NCBI GenBank assembly: GCA_003427395.1
Contig: BFEA01000174.1
Span: 1,655,673-1,691,681 of the forward strand
Reading direction: 5' to 3'
DNA from: Chara braunii
Taxonomy: Eukaryota; Streptophyta; Charophyceae; Charales; Characeae
Length of the DNA stretch: 36,009 nt
Shown: positions 1 to 11,139 of the stretch, one piece after another
Layout of the letters: the number at the start of each line of letters is the position of its first letter
Numbering within the stretch: the first letter of the stretch is position 1
Made by a program: the position numbers and the translations under genes
Notes under the pieces: model-generated
What the model was told of the DNA's origin: nothing
What the model saw: only the letters and a program-made list of their open reading frames with translations
Databases searched by the model: none

Positions 1-19
1 GCAAATAGAAGAAGAGAGA

Positions 20-1897
20 ATGAAGAGAGAAATGAGAGAAAAGTTGGAAAGAGAATTGAGAGAAGAATTGCGGACTATAGAAGAAGAAGAAGAGCCCGAT
101 GATGAAGGAGACAGGCTCATCGGGCGGCAAACGGAAAGGGTAGAGACTAGCCAACCAGGTGGGGAACTCCAGATTAAACCGCTGGATTGGTATGACCAAT
201 ATGCTTATTCCGGCGATCGGATTGAGGAGACGGAAGAGGAAAGAGATACGTTCGTTGCAAAACTGGCATCCATCAAGCATCAAAGCGAAAAGGAACTCCT
301 GCTGGAAGAAAAGCGTGCAGAATTGCATATGAAAATGTTAGCAGCGAAGCGGCAGGAATTAGATGAAAGGAAAAGGCTACGAGCAGAGGGTGCAAGATTG
401 CAAAAAGAGCTGCAAGATCAAAAGGACAAGCAAGCCGCAACGGAGGAAAAACTTGCCCTCTTAACGGAAACAGTCCACACAAAGTAAGAAGTAGCGGCAA
501 TGAACAGAACCTTGCAGAAAGTTGAGACCCACCAGTATGAGTTTGAGGGAGTGTGGAACACCTTTCTACGAAAGTACGCAAAGGATGTCGATCAGCACAT
601 GCAGTCATACATCCATAAATTAGACAACCATATTACACAAACCTTTACTCAGGCCGTGATTGAGAAGATAGTTCGTGGCAGCGGCGGCGACAAAGAAGAT
701 GGAGACGGAGATGGGGGCGATGGTGATAGGAAAGGGAAAGGAGTGCAGCGAGGAGAGGACGCGGGGCAGACCAGTAAAATTAAAGTTAACATTCCATGGA
801 CATACAATGGTAAGAAAGAGCAAAGTGTGCTACACTGGATTCCAGCGGTCGAGTCGTATGTCTACGGACAACGCATTCCGTACTGGGACAGGGTGCTAAT
901 GGCAAGTTCATGTATGGAGGGAGATGCCATGAGTTTCGCCATCTCCCTGCAAAAGGAAGCAGGTTGCAACTCCATGGTAGAATACTCCCAGCAAACCCGA
1001 ATTGAGGATTTTTTCAAAGCCATCCGAGAACGTTTTGAAGACAAGAACTTAGCCAGGAGGACAAGAATGTTAGTCCTAAACCTCCCAGATAGAAAGTTGA
1101 AGAGCACCTCTGCACTTAAAGCCACCATGGACGAACTGTCGTAATGCAGTGAACATGGACTGAACCCTGCACAGAAAGTGAAGAGTTTTGCACGCGCACT
1201 ACCCGACCCCCTTCACACTCAGTTGTATCCCCGTACGAAAGAGGAGGGGATGACCTACAAGAAGTTTAGCAAGATCGCCATAGATCACGCTGACTTCTTG
1301 CCTGAGGCCAATTATTGCCATTATTGGAAAGATCTGCAAGCGGGGAAGAAAAGCCAAAACCGCACTATCTCAGGGTCTATACCTGGGAAAGACAGCCTCC
1401 TTGTGACCTTTGAAGAAGGAGGTGTCGAAACACTTTCTTGGGACCAAGTAGAATATGGTCTTGAGGAAGGACCCAGCGGTTCGGTAGCTCAGGAGGGGAG
1501 CTACGCGGCCGTTGCAGCCCGAGGGGGAGGGCGACAAGGAAGAGGACGTGGCCGAGGAAAAGGAGGCCGCGGGCATGGTGGAAGAGGATCCGACACCCAG
1601 AGGGGTGGTGGCGAAGGTAGCTACTACGCGGGAGGAAGGGTTAATGGTCCCTCGCAAGGTGGTCGTGGTCCTAATTTCACCTGGGGTAGAGGAAGAGGCG
1701 CTTGGTACGGGAACTGGGATAAGCCCTATCAGCGCCATCCAGGTCTTTCAGAAGGGGAGCCTTGGAAAAAGTTGGGGATAACTGAGCAAGTTTGGCAAGA
1801 CAGGAAGAAAGCTCACTGATGCCTCAAGTGTGGGGACCCCGACCACATTGTCTCTTATTGCCCTGACCACAAGGTAGCAAAAGGGAACAACCAGTAG
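20..1897 (+). pseudogene. gag: Gag of E1, broken by in-frame stops
   Basis: One frame runs from 20 to the TAG at 1895-1897, interrupted by TAA 485-487, TAA 1142-1144 and TGA 1817-1819. The first ~155 residues are a Glu/Lys/Arg-rich coiled-coil type segment. The middle (about 780-1330) carries the W- and F-containing capsid-like region (PWTYNGKKEQSVLHWI). After about 1500 comes an RG/GGRG-rich nucleic-acid-binding stretch. Immediately after the TGA a CCHC zinc knuckle is encoded (CLKCGDPDH then four residues and C; about 1820-1861). The TGA is easily derived from CGA (Arg). Gag would form the particle and bind RNA. The start at 20 is only the first in-window ATG; the true N-terminus may be upstream. 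Confidence 0.8.
1877..1897 (+). promoter_or_regulatory. gag-pol junction of E1: -1 overlap at GCA_AAA_GGG, gag TAG 1895-1897
   Basis: In the zinc-knuckle frame the codons are GCA AAA GGG AAC AAC CAG TAG. The protease-side frame (GAA from 1885, open to 2272) is -1 relative to gag. AAA at 1880-1882 can slip back one base perfectly onto AAA; GGG would slip onto AGG with a first-position mismatch, so this is not a textbook X_XXY_YYZ heptamer. E4 has the same arrangement (GCA AAA GGC ... TAG) with TAG the same number of codons downstream, which argues against a random indel. Programmed frameshifting is an inference. Confidence 0.5.
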
Positions 1898-2634
1898 AGG
1901 TCTCAGTTGCCTCTGCAGGGACTTTGGATGTTGAAAAACAGGAATCCTCCCATTCGAAACTCCCAATGGCAGAAACTGAAGAGGTAGACAGTCCCCATCT
2001 AGTACATTGTCCAGAGGTGGCAAACGTATGCATGTCTCTAGATGGATCCCTCGGTGGCATGGGTGATGAGTTGGCCGCTCGTCGCCAAGCCTGGACTGAA
2101 ATGGAGAAACGCAAAGGACAACTAATAATTGCAGATCTTGAAATTAATAAAGTAAGAGTAGGAGGATTGATTGACAGTGGGTCTACACACAGTTATATTA
2201 GCAAGAAAGGTTTGCAGAAACTGTGTCTTATGCTGAAGGTAAGCAATTGGATGAGCCCATTGAAAGTAAGATAGCAAATAGTTTAGAGATGGTAGTGGAT
2301 CGATACGAAGGGGTGCAGACATACTTTCGGCTCGAGGCAGAGGGGAAGGTGGAACGTGTTCTCCACTCTCTGACTCTCTTGGTGGAGGATAATCTGCCCT
2401 TCGATGTGTTGCTTGGCATGGATTTGGGGAAAGCTGCTAATGCGAATATTAAGTTAAGGGACCATGAGTGTTGGCTCCCAAGTCCGCAGGGTGGAAAGAA
2501 AAAAATCCGCCTATTCCATGAATATGGTAAGGAAAGTAGCTTAGCTCATTGTTGTATGAGTGGCCCCGCGTTCGCCCGTCATGTAAGAAAGTATAATTTG
2601 TATGGTCAAGTGTTCGTTGCATAAGTGCGCCCAG
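1885..2634 (+). pseudogene. Aspartic protease region of E1 pol, frameshifted
   Basis: The frame from 1885 to the stop at 2272-2274 encodes the retropepsin active site LIDSGSTHSYISKKG, with the catalytic Asp codon at 2173-2175. A frameshift near 2225-2265 moves the coding sequence into the next frame (2223-2624), which carries the C-terminal protease signature VLLGMDLG and then the linker to RT (SSLAHCCMSGPAFARHV). A stop lies at 2622-2624. In the family this enzyme cleaves the Gag-Pol polyprotein. The D-S-G triad is intact, but the frameshift prevents a full product. Confidence 0.8.
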
Positions 2635-3735
2635 TGAAAGAGGGTGAAGTAAAGGAAGAGGCCAAGTACCCAGAAATTGAAAAGATTCTGAAGGAATTCG
2701 CAGATGTGGCTGAGACCCCAAGCGGTGTAGTTGAGGGACCCATCAAACATCGCATAGACATTATCCCAGGAAGTCAGATTCCTATGGGACCCATTTACCG
2801 ATGAACTGCGATCCCAGCTTGACGAATTATTGGAAAAGGGATGGATAAGGCCTAGTTCCTCGCCCTATGGTGTGCCTGTGCTGTTTGTGCCTAAGAAGGA
2901 TGGCAGGGTACGCATGTGCATAGATTATAGAAGATTAAACGATATAACTATAAAGAATGCAGTACCGTACTCGCCGATAGATGATTTGCTGGATCGTGTG
3001 CAGGATTGCAAATATTTCACGAAGATTGACTTGAAGTCCGGCTACGTCAGATTGAGGTAGAGCCGGAAGATCAATATAAAACTGCTTTCAGAACAAGGTA
3101 CGGGCACTATATGAATTCGTAGTTATGCCCTTTGGTTTTACTAATGCCCTAGCGACTTTCCAAAGAACGATGAATGAACTTTTTTGAAATTGGCTTGATA
3201 AATTTGTCATTGTTTATTTGGATGATATTTTGATTTTCAGTAAAGCTTTGAAAGAATATTCTGAGCACCTTCGACTTGTGCTAAATAAGTTGCGCGAAGC
3301 AAATCTAAGGATAAACCCAAAGAAGTGTGATTGGGCCAAGCGCGAGGTTTTGTATTTAGGGCATGTGCTTGATGGCGATGGAGTCGAACCGGAAGACTCA
3401 AAAATTGCAGCAATTCGAGATTGGCCAAACCCCCACACTTTGATTGAATTGCGGTCAACTACTATCGGAAGTTCATTAAACACTTCACGATAATAGCTGC
3501 ACCCCTCCGCAGATTGCTTAAGAAAGAAACTATCTGGAAGTGGGGTTCAGACTGCACAACGTCATTTAAATGTCTGAAAAAGTGTCTGATTAACTATCCG
3601 GTTTTGAAGGTTGTCGACCCTTCTTTGCCTTTTGTGGTCACTAGTGACGCAAGTCAATACGGGATAGGTGTTGTACTCAAGCAGGATGACGGGAATGGAT
3701 ACAAACATGTGGAAGGGGTCCCGACGACTACCTAA
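2635..3735 (+). pseudogene. Reverse transcriptase and start of RNase H, E1
   Basis: Pre-RT linker (EFADVAETPSGVVEGPIKH) is followed by a small deletion near 2803, by comparison with E4 and E2. Recognisable RT motifs in order: [21 protein letters not shown] (2836 onward), [20 protein letters not shown] (about 3020), then a 1-nt loss at about 3045, MPFGFTNALATFQ, an in-frame TGA near 3185, and the catalytic box YLDDILIFS (about 3215-3240). The palm/thumb continues to about 3490, where the frame breaks again. The segment 3514-3735 holds the connection and the first RNase H motif (TSDASQYGIG). The polymerase Asp residues are present but the protein is split over at least four frames. Confidence 0.85.
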
Positions 3736-4864
3736 CGAGAGAGAGTTGTTTGCTCTAAGGGAAACCCTTGATCATTGGCGACACTATGTCTTAGGAAGGC
3801 ACTTCAAAGTATACTCGGATCACGAGACACTTCGCTGGCTTAAGACGCAGGCCCGAATGACACCTAAGTTGACCAGGTGGGCCGCCGAAATCGACCAGAA
3901 TGACTTTGAGTTAAAGCCAGTCAAGGAAAAGTATAACGTTGTCGCCAACGCGTTGAGTCGAAGATCAGATTTCTTCGGTGCCATTGTAACATATCTAGAC
4001 GTGGCTACCGATCTACAAGAGAAAATTAGAAATGCGTATTCCACTGACCCTGTCTATGGCACTATGCTTAAGCGTGTGCAGGAAGCGCCAACTGAGTTTC
4101 CTAACTATCGTGTGACGCAAGGACTTTTGTTTGAAAGAACCGATGTGCGTGATAGGCTTTGTATTCCGAATGTGGAAGAGATTAAAAGTCTGATCTTAGG
4201 GGAGTGTCATGACACTGAAGGCCATTTTGGGTGGAAGAAGACATATGCGAACCTCTTGCGTTCCTACACCTGGCCTCGCATGAAACCTGATTGCATTGCG
4301 TATGTGCAGGGCTGTCAAGTGTGCCAAAGAAATAATAGCACCACACAGCCTCCCCTTGGTCTACTTAAGCCTTTGCCTATTCCAACAGGTCCAGGAGACT
4401 CTGTGTCCATTGACTTTATGGACACCAAAGTAAGAAGCAGGAATGGAAAAACGCAAGTGATGGTAATCGTCGACCGATTTAGTAAGTATGCTGTTTTTGT
4501 ACCATTACCAGCGGAAGCGAAAACGAAATTGGTAATCCGGGAGTTCTTTAACCATTGGGTAAAAGATTATGGGCATCCCTTGACAATTGTGAGTGACAGA
4601 GACTCACGGTTCACAAGTGAACAATGGCAACAACTAATGAACGTCTATGGCTCTAAGTTGACTATGTCTTCAGGTAGGCATCCTGAGACAAACGGCCAAA
4701 CTGAGCAAATGAACAAGATTTTGCAGCAGACGCCCAAAGTTACCAGTGCGTATAACAACTTTGTTCACCTGTCTACATGCAAAACACGGATGGAGTTACA
4801 TTTGGGATGGCGTCCACGTAGACCTATCGATCGTCTGAACAATAAGTGCATAAGCTTCCACTAG
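3668..4864 (+). pseudogene. RNase H - zinc finger - integrase core, E1 (398 codons open)
   Basis: This is the longest open stretch of E1. RNase H continues with YSDHETLRWL and VANALSRRSD. Next comes the integrase H2C2 finger (H in ECHDTEGHFG, then CQVCQRNN, about 4208-4330). The D,D(35)E core follows: Asp in SIDFMD (about 4410), Asp in VSDRDSRF (about 4590), and Glu in NGQTEQMN (about 4690-4710). After MNKILQQ the sequence departs from E4 (a stretch is missing or out of frame) and the frame stops at 4862-4864. The role is to degrade the RNA template and integrate the DNA copy. The catalytic residues appear intact. Confidence 0.88.
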
Positions 4865-5447
4865 GGACAAGTGAGTTTGCTATACAGTACCAGAAAGATA
4901 TAAAGAACGTGAAGGAAAATATAATGAAAGCACAACATCAGATGATTGAGTAGGAAAATAAGCATAGAAGACCTTCTCAGTTTGTTGTAGGTGATGTTGT
5001 ATGGGTTAAGTCTAAAGAGTTTGTTCCTGAAGAGAACATCTCCCAAAAGCTAATACCAGCCTATAGAGGACCGTGGCAAGTTTTGGATGTGATAGGAGAT
5101 GTGGATGGACCTTCTTATGTTATTGAGATTCCTCTACATTTGCATACGTATCCAGTATTTCACTCATCAAAGCTTCTACCTTGCGTGACTAACGAACTGT
5201 TTCCAAGTCGCCGATCAGCGATTCCTCCAAGTATGGATGGGAGGTATGACGTGGACAGGATTATTGTTGAGAGTACTGTTCAAACTGGACGTAGAGGCAG
5301 ACCCCAGGGACAATATAAGTACGATTTGCCTATCAGGACCCAAGTGAAGATCGTTGGTTTACAAGGGAAGAATTGATTGATTTTGCACCTCGTATTGTAT
5401 CTGCCTATGAACGAGCAAAAAGGGGAATAAACATTATTGATAGATGA
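4865..5447 (+). pseudogene. Integrase C-terminus with GPW motif and chromodomain-like tail, E1
   Basis: After the break, the conserved tail reads QFVVGDVVWVKSKEF, then KLIPAYRGPWQVLDVIGD (the GPY/F-type integrase module), HTYPVFHSSKLLP, and DGRYDVDRII with a GRRGR..QYK stretch resembling a chromodomain. An in-frame TAG at 4951-4953 replaces a Gln codon that E4 retains (CAA 33960-33962). A frameshift near 5340-5370 precedes the final residues, which read in frame to TGA 5445-5447 (APRIVSAYERAKRG). E2 and E4 have matching tails. In chromoviruses such tails direct integration to chromatin; that function here is inference. Confidence 0.75.
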
Positions 5448-5485
5448 AGGATTCTCAGAGGACTTCGAAACTAGGCCGGCGAGAG

Positions 5486-6520
5486 TAAAGGGCCTTTACC
5501 CAATTCAGACCCTGTTTAACGAATGCAGCATGGCGGGGTCACTCGCCCAAGGCCCAACTCGTGAAAGCAGATAAACGAACATGTTCATTGGGCCAACAGT
5601 CACATCCTAGCCAAGTATAAGTCAATATCAAAAGGTCACAGCTGTGCCTCTGGGCGAACAATTGCAATATTCAGATATAGGAATCACGTCTGTTCATCCA
5701 GGGGGTGTGCACGTCATGTCTGTTCATGCAGGAGATGTGTCTGTTCGTACAGAATGTGTGTTTGTTCGGGCTGTAGGTGTGCCTCTTCAAACATAAGTCA
5801 AAAGGTTAAGTCCCAGTCACGAATCAAGTCAGAGGGAGAGTCTAGATACAGGCCCCAAGTTTGAAATTCAGGCCTGAAGGCCGCAGCAGCAGCAGACCTT
5901 GAGGGAAAGGTACTGGGACACACTCTACACAGCCTGGGACAGGGAAAAGAGTCCCAAGGGAGGCTGATTCAGGCCTCGCAAGGCCATGGCATTAGTATAA
6001 AAGAGCAGACCAGCCTCCCACATGAGAGATCTCCAGTAGCATTGATGTGTGGAATTGTAGTAGGCACTTGTGCGCTAGCATGCAGAGGGAGAGCGCTGGC
6101 TTGATGCTGCGCAAGGAAGAGAGATGCTGGGCGCTGGCTTGCTGAAGCAGCCATAGCTGCGCCTGCCTGCGTTAGTAGTAGAAGTAATAGAGTTAGTACA
6201 TCAGTGAGTAGTATTCAAAGTAGATCCTCATGTGTTAGGGAGTGTGCAAGCATGATGTGAAGGAGGAGGGGAGATCAAGATTGCGACATTAAGATAAAGA
6301 GAGAAGAGAGAAGACATACAGGGGGAAGTAGGAGCTATGTGGATACTTACCTACTGTGCCTCAGTTGAGAAGAAGGAGAAAGACTTGTGATCCTGTTACG
6401 GCGTTGTACATTCTGAACTTGTGACAATCTCTCTTAATCTGGTTGTTATAATGAAGTTGAGTTCCTTGGTCTCGTTCATCTCTCATTGAAGCTTTGTGTG
6501 AGCTATTGCGATTCTGTGCA
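5486..6520 (+). repeat. 3' LTR of E1 (inferred boundaries)
   Basis: The start is placed just after a purine-rich GGCCGGCGAGAG stretch that is shared with E4 (GGCCGGCGGGAG at 34465-34476). The E4 copy begins TG; here it reads TAAAG, a decayed TG. A TATA box (TATAAAAG, 5996-6003) lies ~510 bp in, matching E4 (TATAAAT, ~498 bp in). A shared 'tctgaact' segment (near 6412 here, near 35311 in E4) and a terminal TGCA (6517-6520; E4 35387-35390) set the end. Length is about 1035 bp versus 914 bp in E4. The boundaries come from eye comparison only. Confidence 0.6.
5996..6003 (+). promoter_or_regulatory. TATA box of the E1 LTR promoter
   Basis: TATAAAAG in the context 'agTATAAAAGagcag...ccagcc'. It sits at nearly the same distance from the LTR start as TATAAAT in the E4 LTR, with matching flanks, so it is likely the Pol II core promoter of the LTR. 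Confidence 0.55.
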
Positions 6521-6605
6521 ATGTGTGTAAATGTATGATATTTGGCGCATTCCAGCAAGAGATAATAGACGGGTTCCTTGCAATTGCCCACCCCAACCCA
6601 TTCTC

Positions 6606-7042
6606 CTAGCTCTTCTACTTTTTCTTCTTCTTCGTCGTCATCTTCTTCTTTGTCATCTCCATCTTCATATTTGTCTTCTTTTTCACCGTTGTCCTCATCT
6701 TTGTCTTCATCGTTGTCATTCCCTTCTTCATGTTTCTTTCTTGTTCCATGTTTTTCTACCTTGTTACTCGTTTTTTTTACTTTTTTGTTGTTCGTCTTCT
6801 TCTTCTTTTTTCTTTTTCGATTTCTTCTTCTTCTTCTTCTTCGATTTCTTCTTCGATTCTTCTTTGATTTCTTCTTCTTTTTCTTCTTTTTCTTTTTCTT
6901 CTTTTTCTTCTTCTTCTTCTTCTTCGATTTCTTTTTCTTCTTCTTCATCTTCGTCTTCTTCGTCTATGTCTGTCTTCATCGTCTTCGTCGTCTCCTTCTT
7001 CCTTCTTCCTCCTTCTTCTTCTTCTTCTTCTTCTTCTTCCCC
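6606..7042. repeat. Degenerate CTT/TTC microsatellite
   Basis: About 430 bp of pyrimidine-rich plus strand dominated by CTT/TTCTTC with GTC and GAT interruptions. It generates long Lys/Glu-rich (minus) and Ser/Phe-rich (plus) open frames that are compositional artefacts, not genes. Confidence 0.9.
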
Positions 7043-7169
7043 CTTCCTTGCTCAGCATGGGTGGCATGCTGGGCCCTCCCACACTGGCCCTGGGGGCTTG
7101 GACATCTTTTGGGGCAGGCCCTTGTCTGCCTGGTCTTTTCCAAGGCCTTTCCTCAGAAAGAAGTGGGAG

Positions 7170-7988
7170 TGTTTTGTCGTATCTGAGTCCTGGCGAATCT
7201 TTTATTGGTTCTCAGTTTTATTTTTAAAGCAATTTCACACATTTCTGTGCCTAAGTCATAGGCCTGGTCCTGAAGTCTCTTGTCCCGATCACATGTACCA
7301 TAGTTGAACCTGTAGTCCAGTAGTCCGGTATCAGGCACTAGTGTCCTTACGAGTCAGTCGTTATGTTGTTAGGCTAAGTTCAATGGACGGTACAGTCCAA
7401 AAATAGCTGCTCAGTCCTGGGAAAGTCCGGTACCTATCGGAAAAGTCAAGTGCCGATTGCAGCCAACAAGCAAGGGCCCAGTGTTGGTCCAATGTCCAAG
7501 TTTGGGAGCGGCAGCAAGACATAAAAGTCCAGCAGCCGCAGGTGTCAACACAATTTCCATTTGAGGCTGCCACAGGAGCACTGCTCCATGCTTGTGTGAC
7601 CAAGCATCGAGGGAGACGAGGCAGAGCACGGGCAGGGTAGTCGACAAGGTGCCATAGCCAGGGCTCGAGAATGAGAGCGAGAGTGAGAGGGAGAGAGGGG
7701 GGGAGAGATACAGAAGGCAGTCAGAGAGTGACAACAATCCACAAAGAGAGGGGGAGAGAGAGCAAGAGAGAGAGGGAGACAAAAGGAACGAGTTACCTGC
7801 TAGGGTGTGGGAGGTTCCCATATCCGCCACGTATACAAGTTGAGACCGTGTTCATGGTTCCTTGATTTCCAATAATAATTCCCAGTTTCTGATATAGTGT
7901 TCATCTTTATCTTGTGTATGGAGCATGGTGTGGCGACTCGCGAGTTCCATGGGCTTGAGTCTTGGTATAATTTGGCAAGATCAAATCA
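7170..7988 (+). repeat. Possible LTR ahead of a tRNA-Met-like PBS
   Basis: The 3' side is set by a PBS-like sequence at 7991-8002, preceded by '..aatca' and a 2-nt spacer. The 5' side is a guess: a purine tract (agaaagaagtgggag, 7155-7169) followed by TGTTTTG resembles a PPT/LTR junction. No second LTR copy is visible to confirm it. The stretch also holds a GA-rich tract (7670-7790) and no convincing coding sequence. Confidence 0.35.
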
Positions 7989-7990
7989 AT

Positions 7991-8011
7991 TGGTATTGGA
8001 GCAGACTCCTG
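7991..8011 (+). other. Primer-binding-site-like sequence (TGGTATTGGAGC)
   Basis: TGGTATTGGAGCAGACTCC closely resembles the plant tRNA-iMet PBS seen intact at 11118 (TGGTATCAGAGCGGA), differing in the CA/TG centre. About 80 bp further on, the sequence changes to minus-strand pol, so the downstream element is missing. Confidence 0.45.
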
Positions 8012-8706
8012 TTGCCTTGTCGTGAGGAGCTTGGAGTTGGAGCTGGCATTGGATATTGGCTGGTGGGGATGTGAATTAGTGGCTTGGGGGATTTGACTTG
8101 CGGTGAATGATGGGGGAGTGACCGAAGTCAGCCCAAGAGGTGTCTATGTTTGTCTCTTTGACAAACCTGGCTCGTTTCCACATAGTTCTTGGCGTCCTCT
8201 TGCATCGTTGGCTACCGAAAACACATTAGTAAGCCCGCTCCCTACCTTCTCAAGGAAGAGGAGTCCATCGACCATTACAAACTCGTTAGACATAGCATTG
8301 TCATGCGCTTCCAGCAGACATGAACCTGTCCTCCGTGTAGGCTTTGACCAACTGTCGGGTTACATCATTGTTCAGGCCACACTCAATGTTTAGTGCACCT
8401 AGATAGTCGGCCCTTCTTGGAAGCGCATCAACCACCAACTGCACCGTGATGTGCTGAAGGTGGAACCCGTACATATCTATGACTCAAATCCACTATTTCA
8501 GCGCATCAGACAACGTTGGTTGGGCTGTGATCCATTGAAGAGTCATAGTCAAACTTCACCATGTCTGCCAATGAGACAATTTTTCCACTGGACAAGAGCC
8601 TTGTATAGGGCGTATAACTCCCTCTCATAGGTGGACTGAGACAACTTAGGAGATGTGATCTTTTTGCTCAGGTGCTCGACATCCCCTCCTTTTGTTGTAA
8701 GACTGC

Positions 8707-8822
8707 GCCTATCCCATATTGGCTAGCATGAGTTGTAACGATAAACAGCTTGTTACGATCTGGGATTTTGAGGACCTCCTGATAGGCCTATCCCATATTG
8801 GCTAGCATGAGTTGTAACGATC
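8707..8822. repeat. Direct repeat of ~36 bp, 79 bp apart, in E3
   Basis: The sequence 'cctatcccatattggctagc' and the 16 bases after it (through 'tgtaacgat') occur at about 8707 and about 8786. Short segmental duplication within the decayed pol. Confidence 0.85.
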
Positions 8823-9218
8823 CCGTATTTCAATCGCTTGAAGGAACACTCACATTTAACTGTCCATTCCCAAGGGGTGTCAAGGCAATAATGCTATAAT
8901 TTCTCACAAATAAACCATGATAGGCTAATAGCCCATCATCCCCAAGAATGATCTGACATCAGTCACAAACCGAGGTCATGGCCAATCCCTAATGAAGTTC
9001 CCCTTTGCATCCTCATGTCTCAGGCTGTCCTTGGATACTTCATCACCTAGATACAAGATTTTGGTGCGACGAAACTCGCATTTCTCCAAAATTGTCTTGT
9101 ACTACTGCTTCCAGCGGAGAGCAAGCAGGATATCTAAGGTACACGACGATTAACTTATCCAAGCAGTAATGAAAGATCTGGTTCATGGTGTGCTGAAATG
9201 CACTAGCTGCATTACATA

Positions 9219-9288
9219 GTACAAAAGGCATCACCATGAACTCGTATAGATTGTACAAAAGGCATCACCATGAACTCGTATAGATTGT
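9219..9288. repeat. 34-bp perfect tandem duplication inside E3
   Basis: The unit beginning 'gtacaaaaggcatcacc' occurs at 9219-9252 and again at 9253-9286, directly adjacent, in the RT coding remnant. 34 bp is not a multiple of three, so it also shifts the frame. Confidence 0.9.
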
Positions 9289-9850
9289 ACCTGGTCTGAA
9301 AAGCGGGTTTTTGTTGATCCTCTGGCTTAATTTACATCTGATGATACCAGACTTCAGATCTATCTTGCTGAGCAGCTGAAGTGCTTACATTCCAGCGCTT
9401 TATCCAAGAGGTCATTAATGCAAGGTAAGGGCCCTGCATTCTTCACACTGATGACATTGAGGCCCTTGTCAATGCTCATCCTCAACATCCCCCCCTTCTT
9501 AGGAACAAACGAAATTGGCGCAACATAGGGAATTGTACTCGGTCGTATTCATCCCTTCTCACTAAGCTCGGCAACTCCACTCGAGACATCCTATAGATCC
9601 TACCAGTAATCAATGTACAACTCGGAATAATCTGAATTGCATGGACGACCTCTTTCCATGACTCCTGATGGCTACTGCTGAAGGCATGAATACTTAGCGA
9701 TGACTTGCGCTACACGCCCTGATCTTGGTTTTGTTTATAGTAGTTGTAGATCACATGAGCGCACAAACACCTATAAGAGTCTGGCAACTTTTGAGAACTG
9801 AATTTCTTCAGAAGGACTGGCTTCCCTTTACTCAATGTGTACTTCATGGT

Positions 9851-11115
9851 CTTTCTGACCAGTCCAAACATGGACTGAAACACACAACTGATTTCTGAGT
9901 TTTGCCCATAGACTGAGTGCCCTGCCGAGTTTCCCGCTTGCTACCAAGTCTGTGTGTGCACGTTTGTTGGACTGCATATCTGTCTGAGTGCTGGCTGGCT
10001 TGAGTGTGTGTGTGGCCGTGCCTGTCTGAGTGCTGGTTGGCTTGAGTGTGTGTGTGTGGCCCTCAAGGACACTTGCTCATTCATTGGGCCCTCAAGGCCG
10101 GTACTTACCTGTGGCCGTGACATTGAGGGATTGCAGCAAGAAAAACACTCAGTAGTGGGTAGGCCAGTACTGCACCCTGAAGGGGTAGATGTGTGGGTAC
10201 CGGAGGCCGAGCAGAAGAAGACAAAAGTGGCATTTTTAGACGCCCAGTAGTTGTAGGTTAGGTCTAGGTGGATACCAGTCCAACCAGTCTGGGTCTAGGG
10301 CCTACACGGGCAATATCAGAGTCTGCAATGATGTTTCCCTCCGAAAGGGAGGAGGTACCGGTTGCTTGGAAGGCCGAGCGGCCTGGAAGAGGCAAGCAGG
10401 CCTCTATATCTCCCAACCGGGCGAAGAGCTCGACCTCTTTTTCGGTGTGCAAGTTTGGCGACACACTGGTGGAGCGTTGGTTGGAGCAGTGCTATGCTGA
10501 AGAAGCGCTACTGGGGAGGAAGGAGAAGGACACGAGGGAGGACGAAGGAAGGGGGAGGAGCGCCAGGGGTACTTACCTGGCTATGGTGGCAGCCATCTTC
10601 ATCGCCTTGGTGGGCGTTGCAGCAGGGAGTCCCCAACTGGGGAGAGCCACACCAAGAAGCTTCAAGGCAGGGTTGGGCATGGCGGCCTGAGCTAGAGCAG
10701 CCATAGCTGCTTTGGGTTGTCCTTTGGGCATTTCGGCAAGGCGTAGTAGTCTGCCATAGCCTTGGCCTATGAGAGTGAAGAATGGGGGAGGCGGCCATGG
10801 CTATGGTGGACCTCAAGTGATACCTAGAGTAGAAGAGGGACTCAGATGTTGATTCTGGATCAGCTATTCAACATTGTATTACTATTTCTTGTATGAATAA
10901 GAGAAGGGGGAGATAAGGAGGAGGAGATTGTTGGGCGAAGAAGAAGAGCCTTGTCATTTGTCTGTGCTGGTGTAAATCTTCTTCTTCTTCTTTCTTACCT
11001 CTTCTTCCTCTTCTAATCCTCTCTTCTCTCTCAAGTTCGCTCATTCCTTTCTACAATTGGGCGGCATTGTACTATCTGATGGATGTGTATCTCGAAATTG
11101 GTCAGGATCATAACA
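9851..11115 (+). repeat. 5' LTR of E2
   Basis: The first ~300 bp (9856-10150) match 18271-18568 with only scattered substitutions (over 90 percent identical by eye), including 'aaacatggactgaaacacac' and the GT-rich Gly-type stretch. The end is placed at 'ataaca' (11115), one base before the PBS. Its first five bases (ctttc) differ from TGTGA in the 3' copy. Open frames within it (for example 10268-10690) have no family resemblance and I treat them as chance. Confidence 0.75.
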
Positions 11116-11117
11116 TT

Positions 11118-11129
11118 GGTATCAGAGCG
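11118..11129 (+). other. Primer-binding site, tRNA-iMet type (TGGTATCAGAGC)
   Basis: Exact TGGTATCAGAGC, the standard plant LTR-element PBS complementary to the 3' end of initiator tRNA-Met, one base after the LTR end. It primes minus-strand DNA synthesis. Confidence 0.9.
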
Positions 11130-11139
11130 GATTCTAGAG

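Larger units (their letters stand above)
1..6520 (+). mobile_element. Ty3/gypsy LTR retrotransposon copy E1 (5' end outside window)
   Basis: Domain order on the plus strand is gag, aspartic protease, reverse transcriptase, RNase H, H2C2 zinc finger, integrase core and chromodomain-like tail, then an LTR. PR-RT-RH-IN order defines Ty3/gypsy rather than Ty1/copia. The 5' LTR and PBS lie to the left of base 1. The reading frame is broken by at least three gag stops and several pol indels, so the copy is non-autonomous. E1 belongs to the same family as E4 (about 29931-35390): they share near-identical motif wording in RT, RNase H and integrase and the same gag-pol junction layout. The 3' boundary (TGCA at 6520) is inferred by comparison with E4. 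Confidence 0.9.
8080..9850 (-). pseudogene. Degenerate Ty3/gypsy pol remnant E3 (minus strand)
   Basis: Read on the minus strand from high to low coordinates: pre-RT YRMSRVEL (about 9590), VPKKGG-MLRMSID (about 9500), KNAGPLPCINDLLDKAL (about 9430), YEFMVMPFVLCNAASAFQ (9190-9250), an eroded YLDD region (VVYLRYP), RNase H STYERELYALYKALVQW (about 8610), DALPRRADYLGALNIE (about 8390-8440), and a trace of the zinc-finger/integrase linker (about 8080-8170). Most of the span is broken by stops and indels. Two internal duplications (8707/8786 and 9219-9286) add to the damage. It abuts the 5' LTR of E2 at about 9851, so E2 probably inserted into or beside it. Confidence 0.75.

Noticed and set aside
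6361-6979. Lys/Glu-rich minus-strand and Ser/Phe-rich plus-strand open frames
   Set aside because: They come entirely from the CTT microsatellite; composition only, no domain.
10268-10706. Open frames of 114-140 codons in the E2 5' LTR
   Set aside because: Inside an LTR, no family resemblance, GC-rich chance frames.
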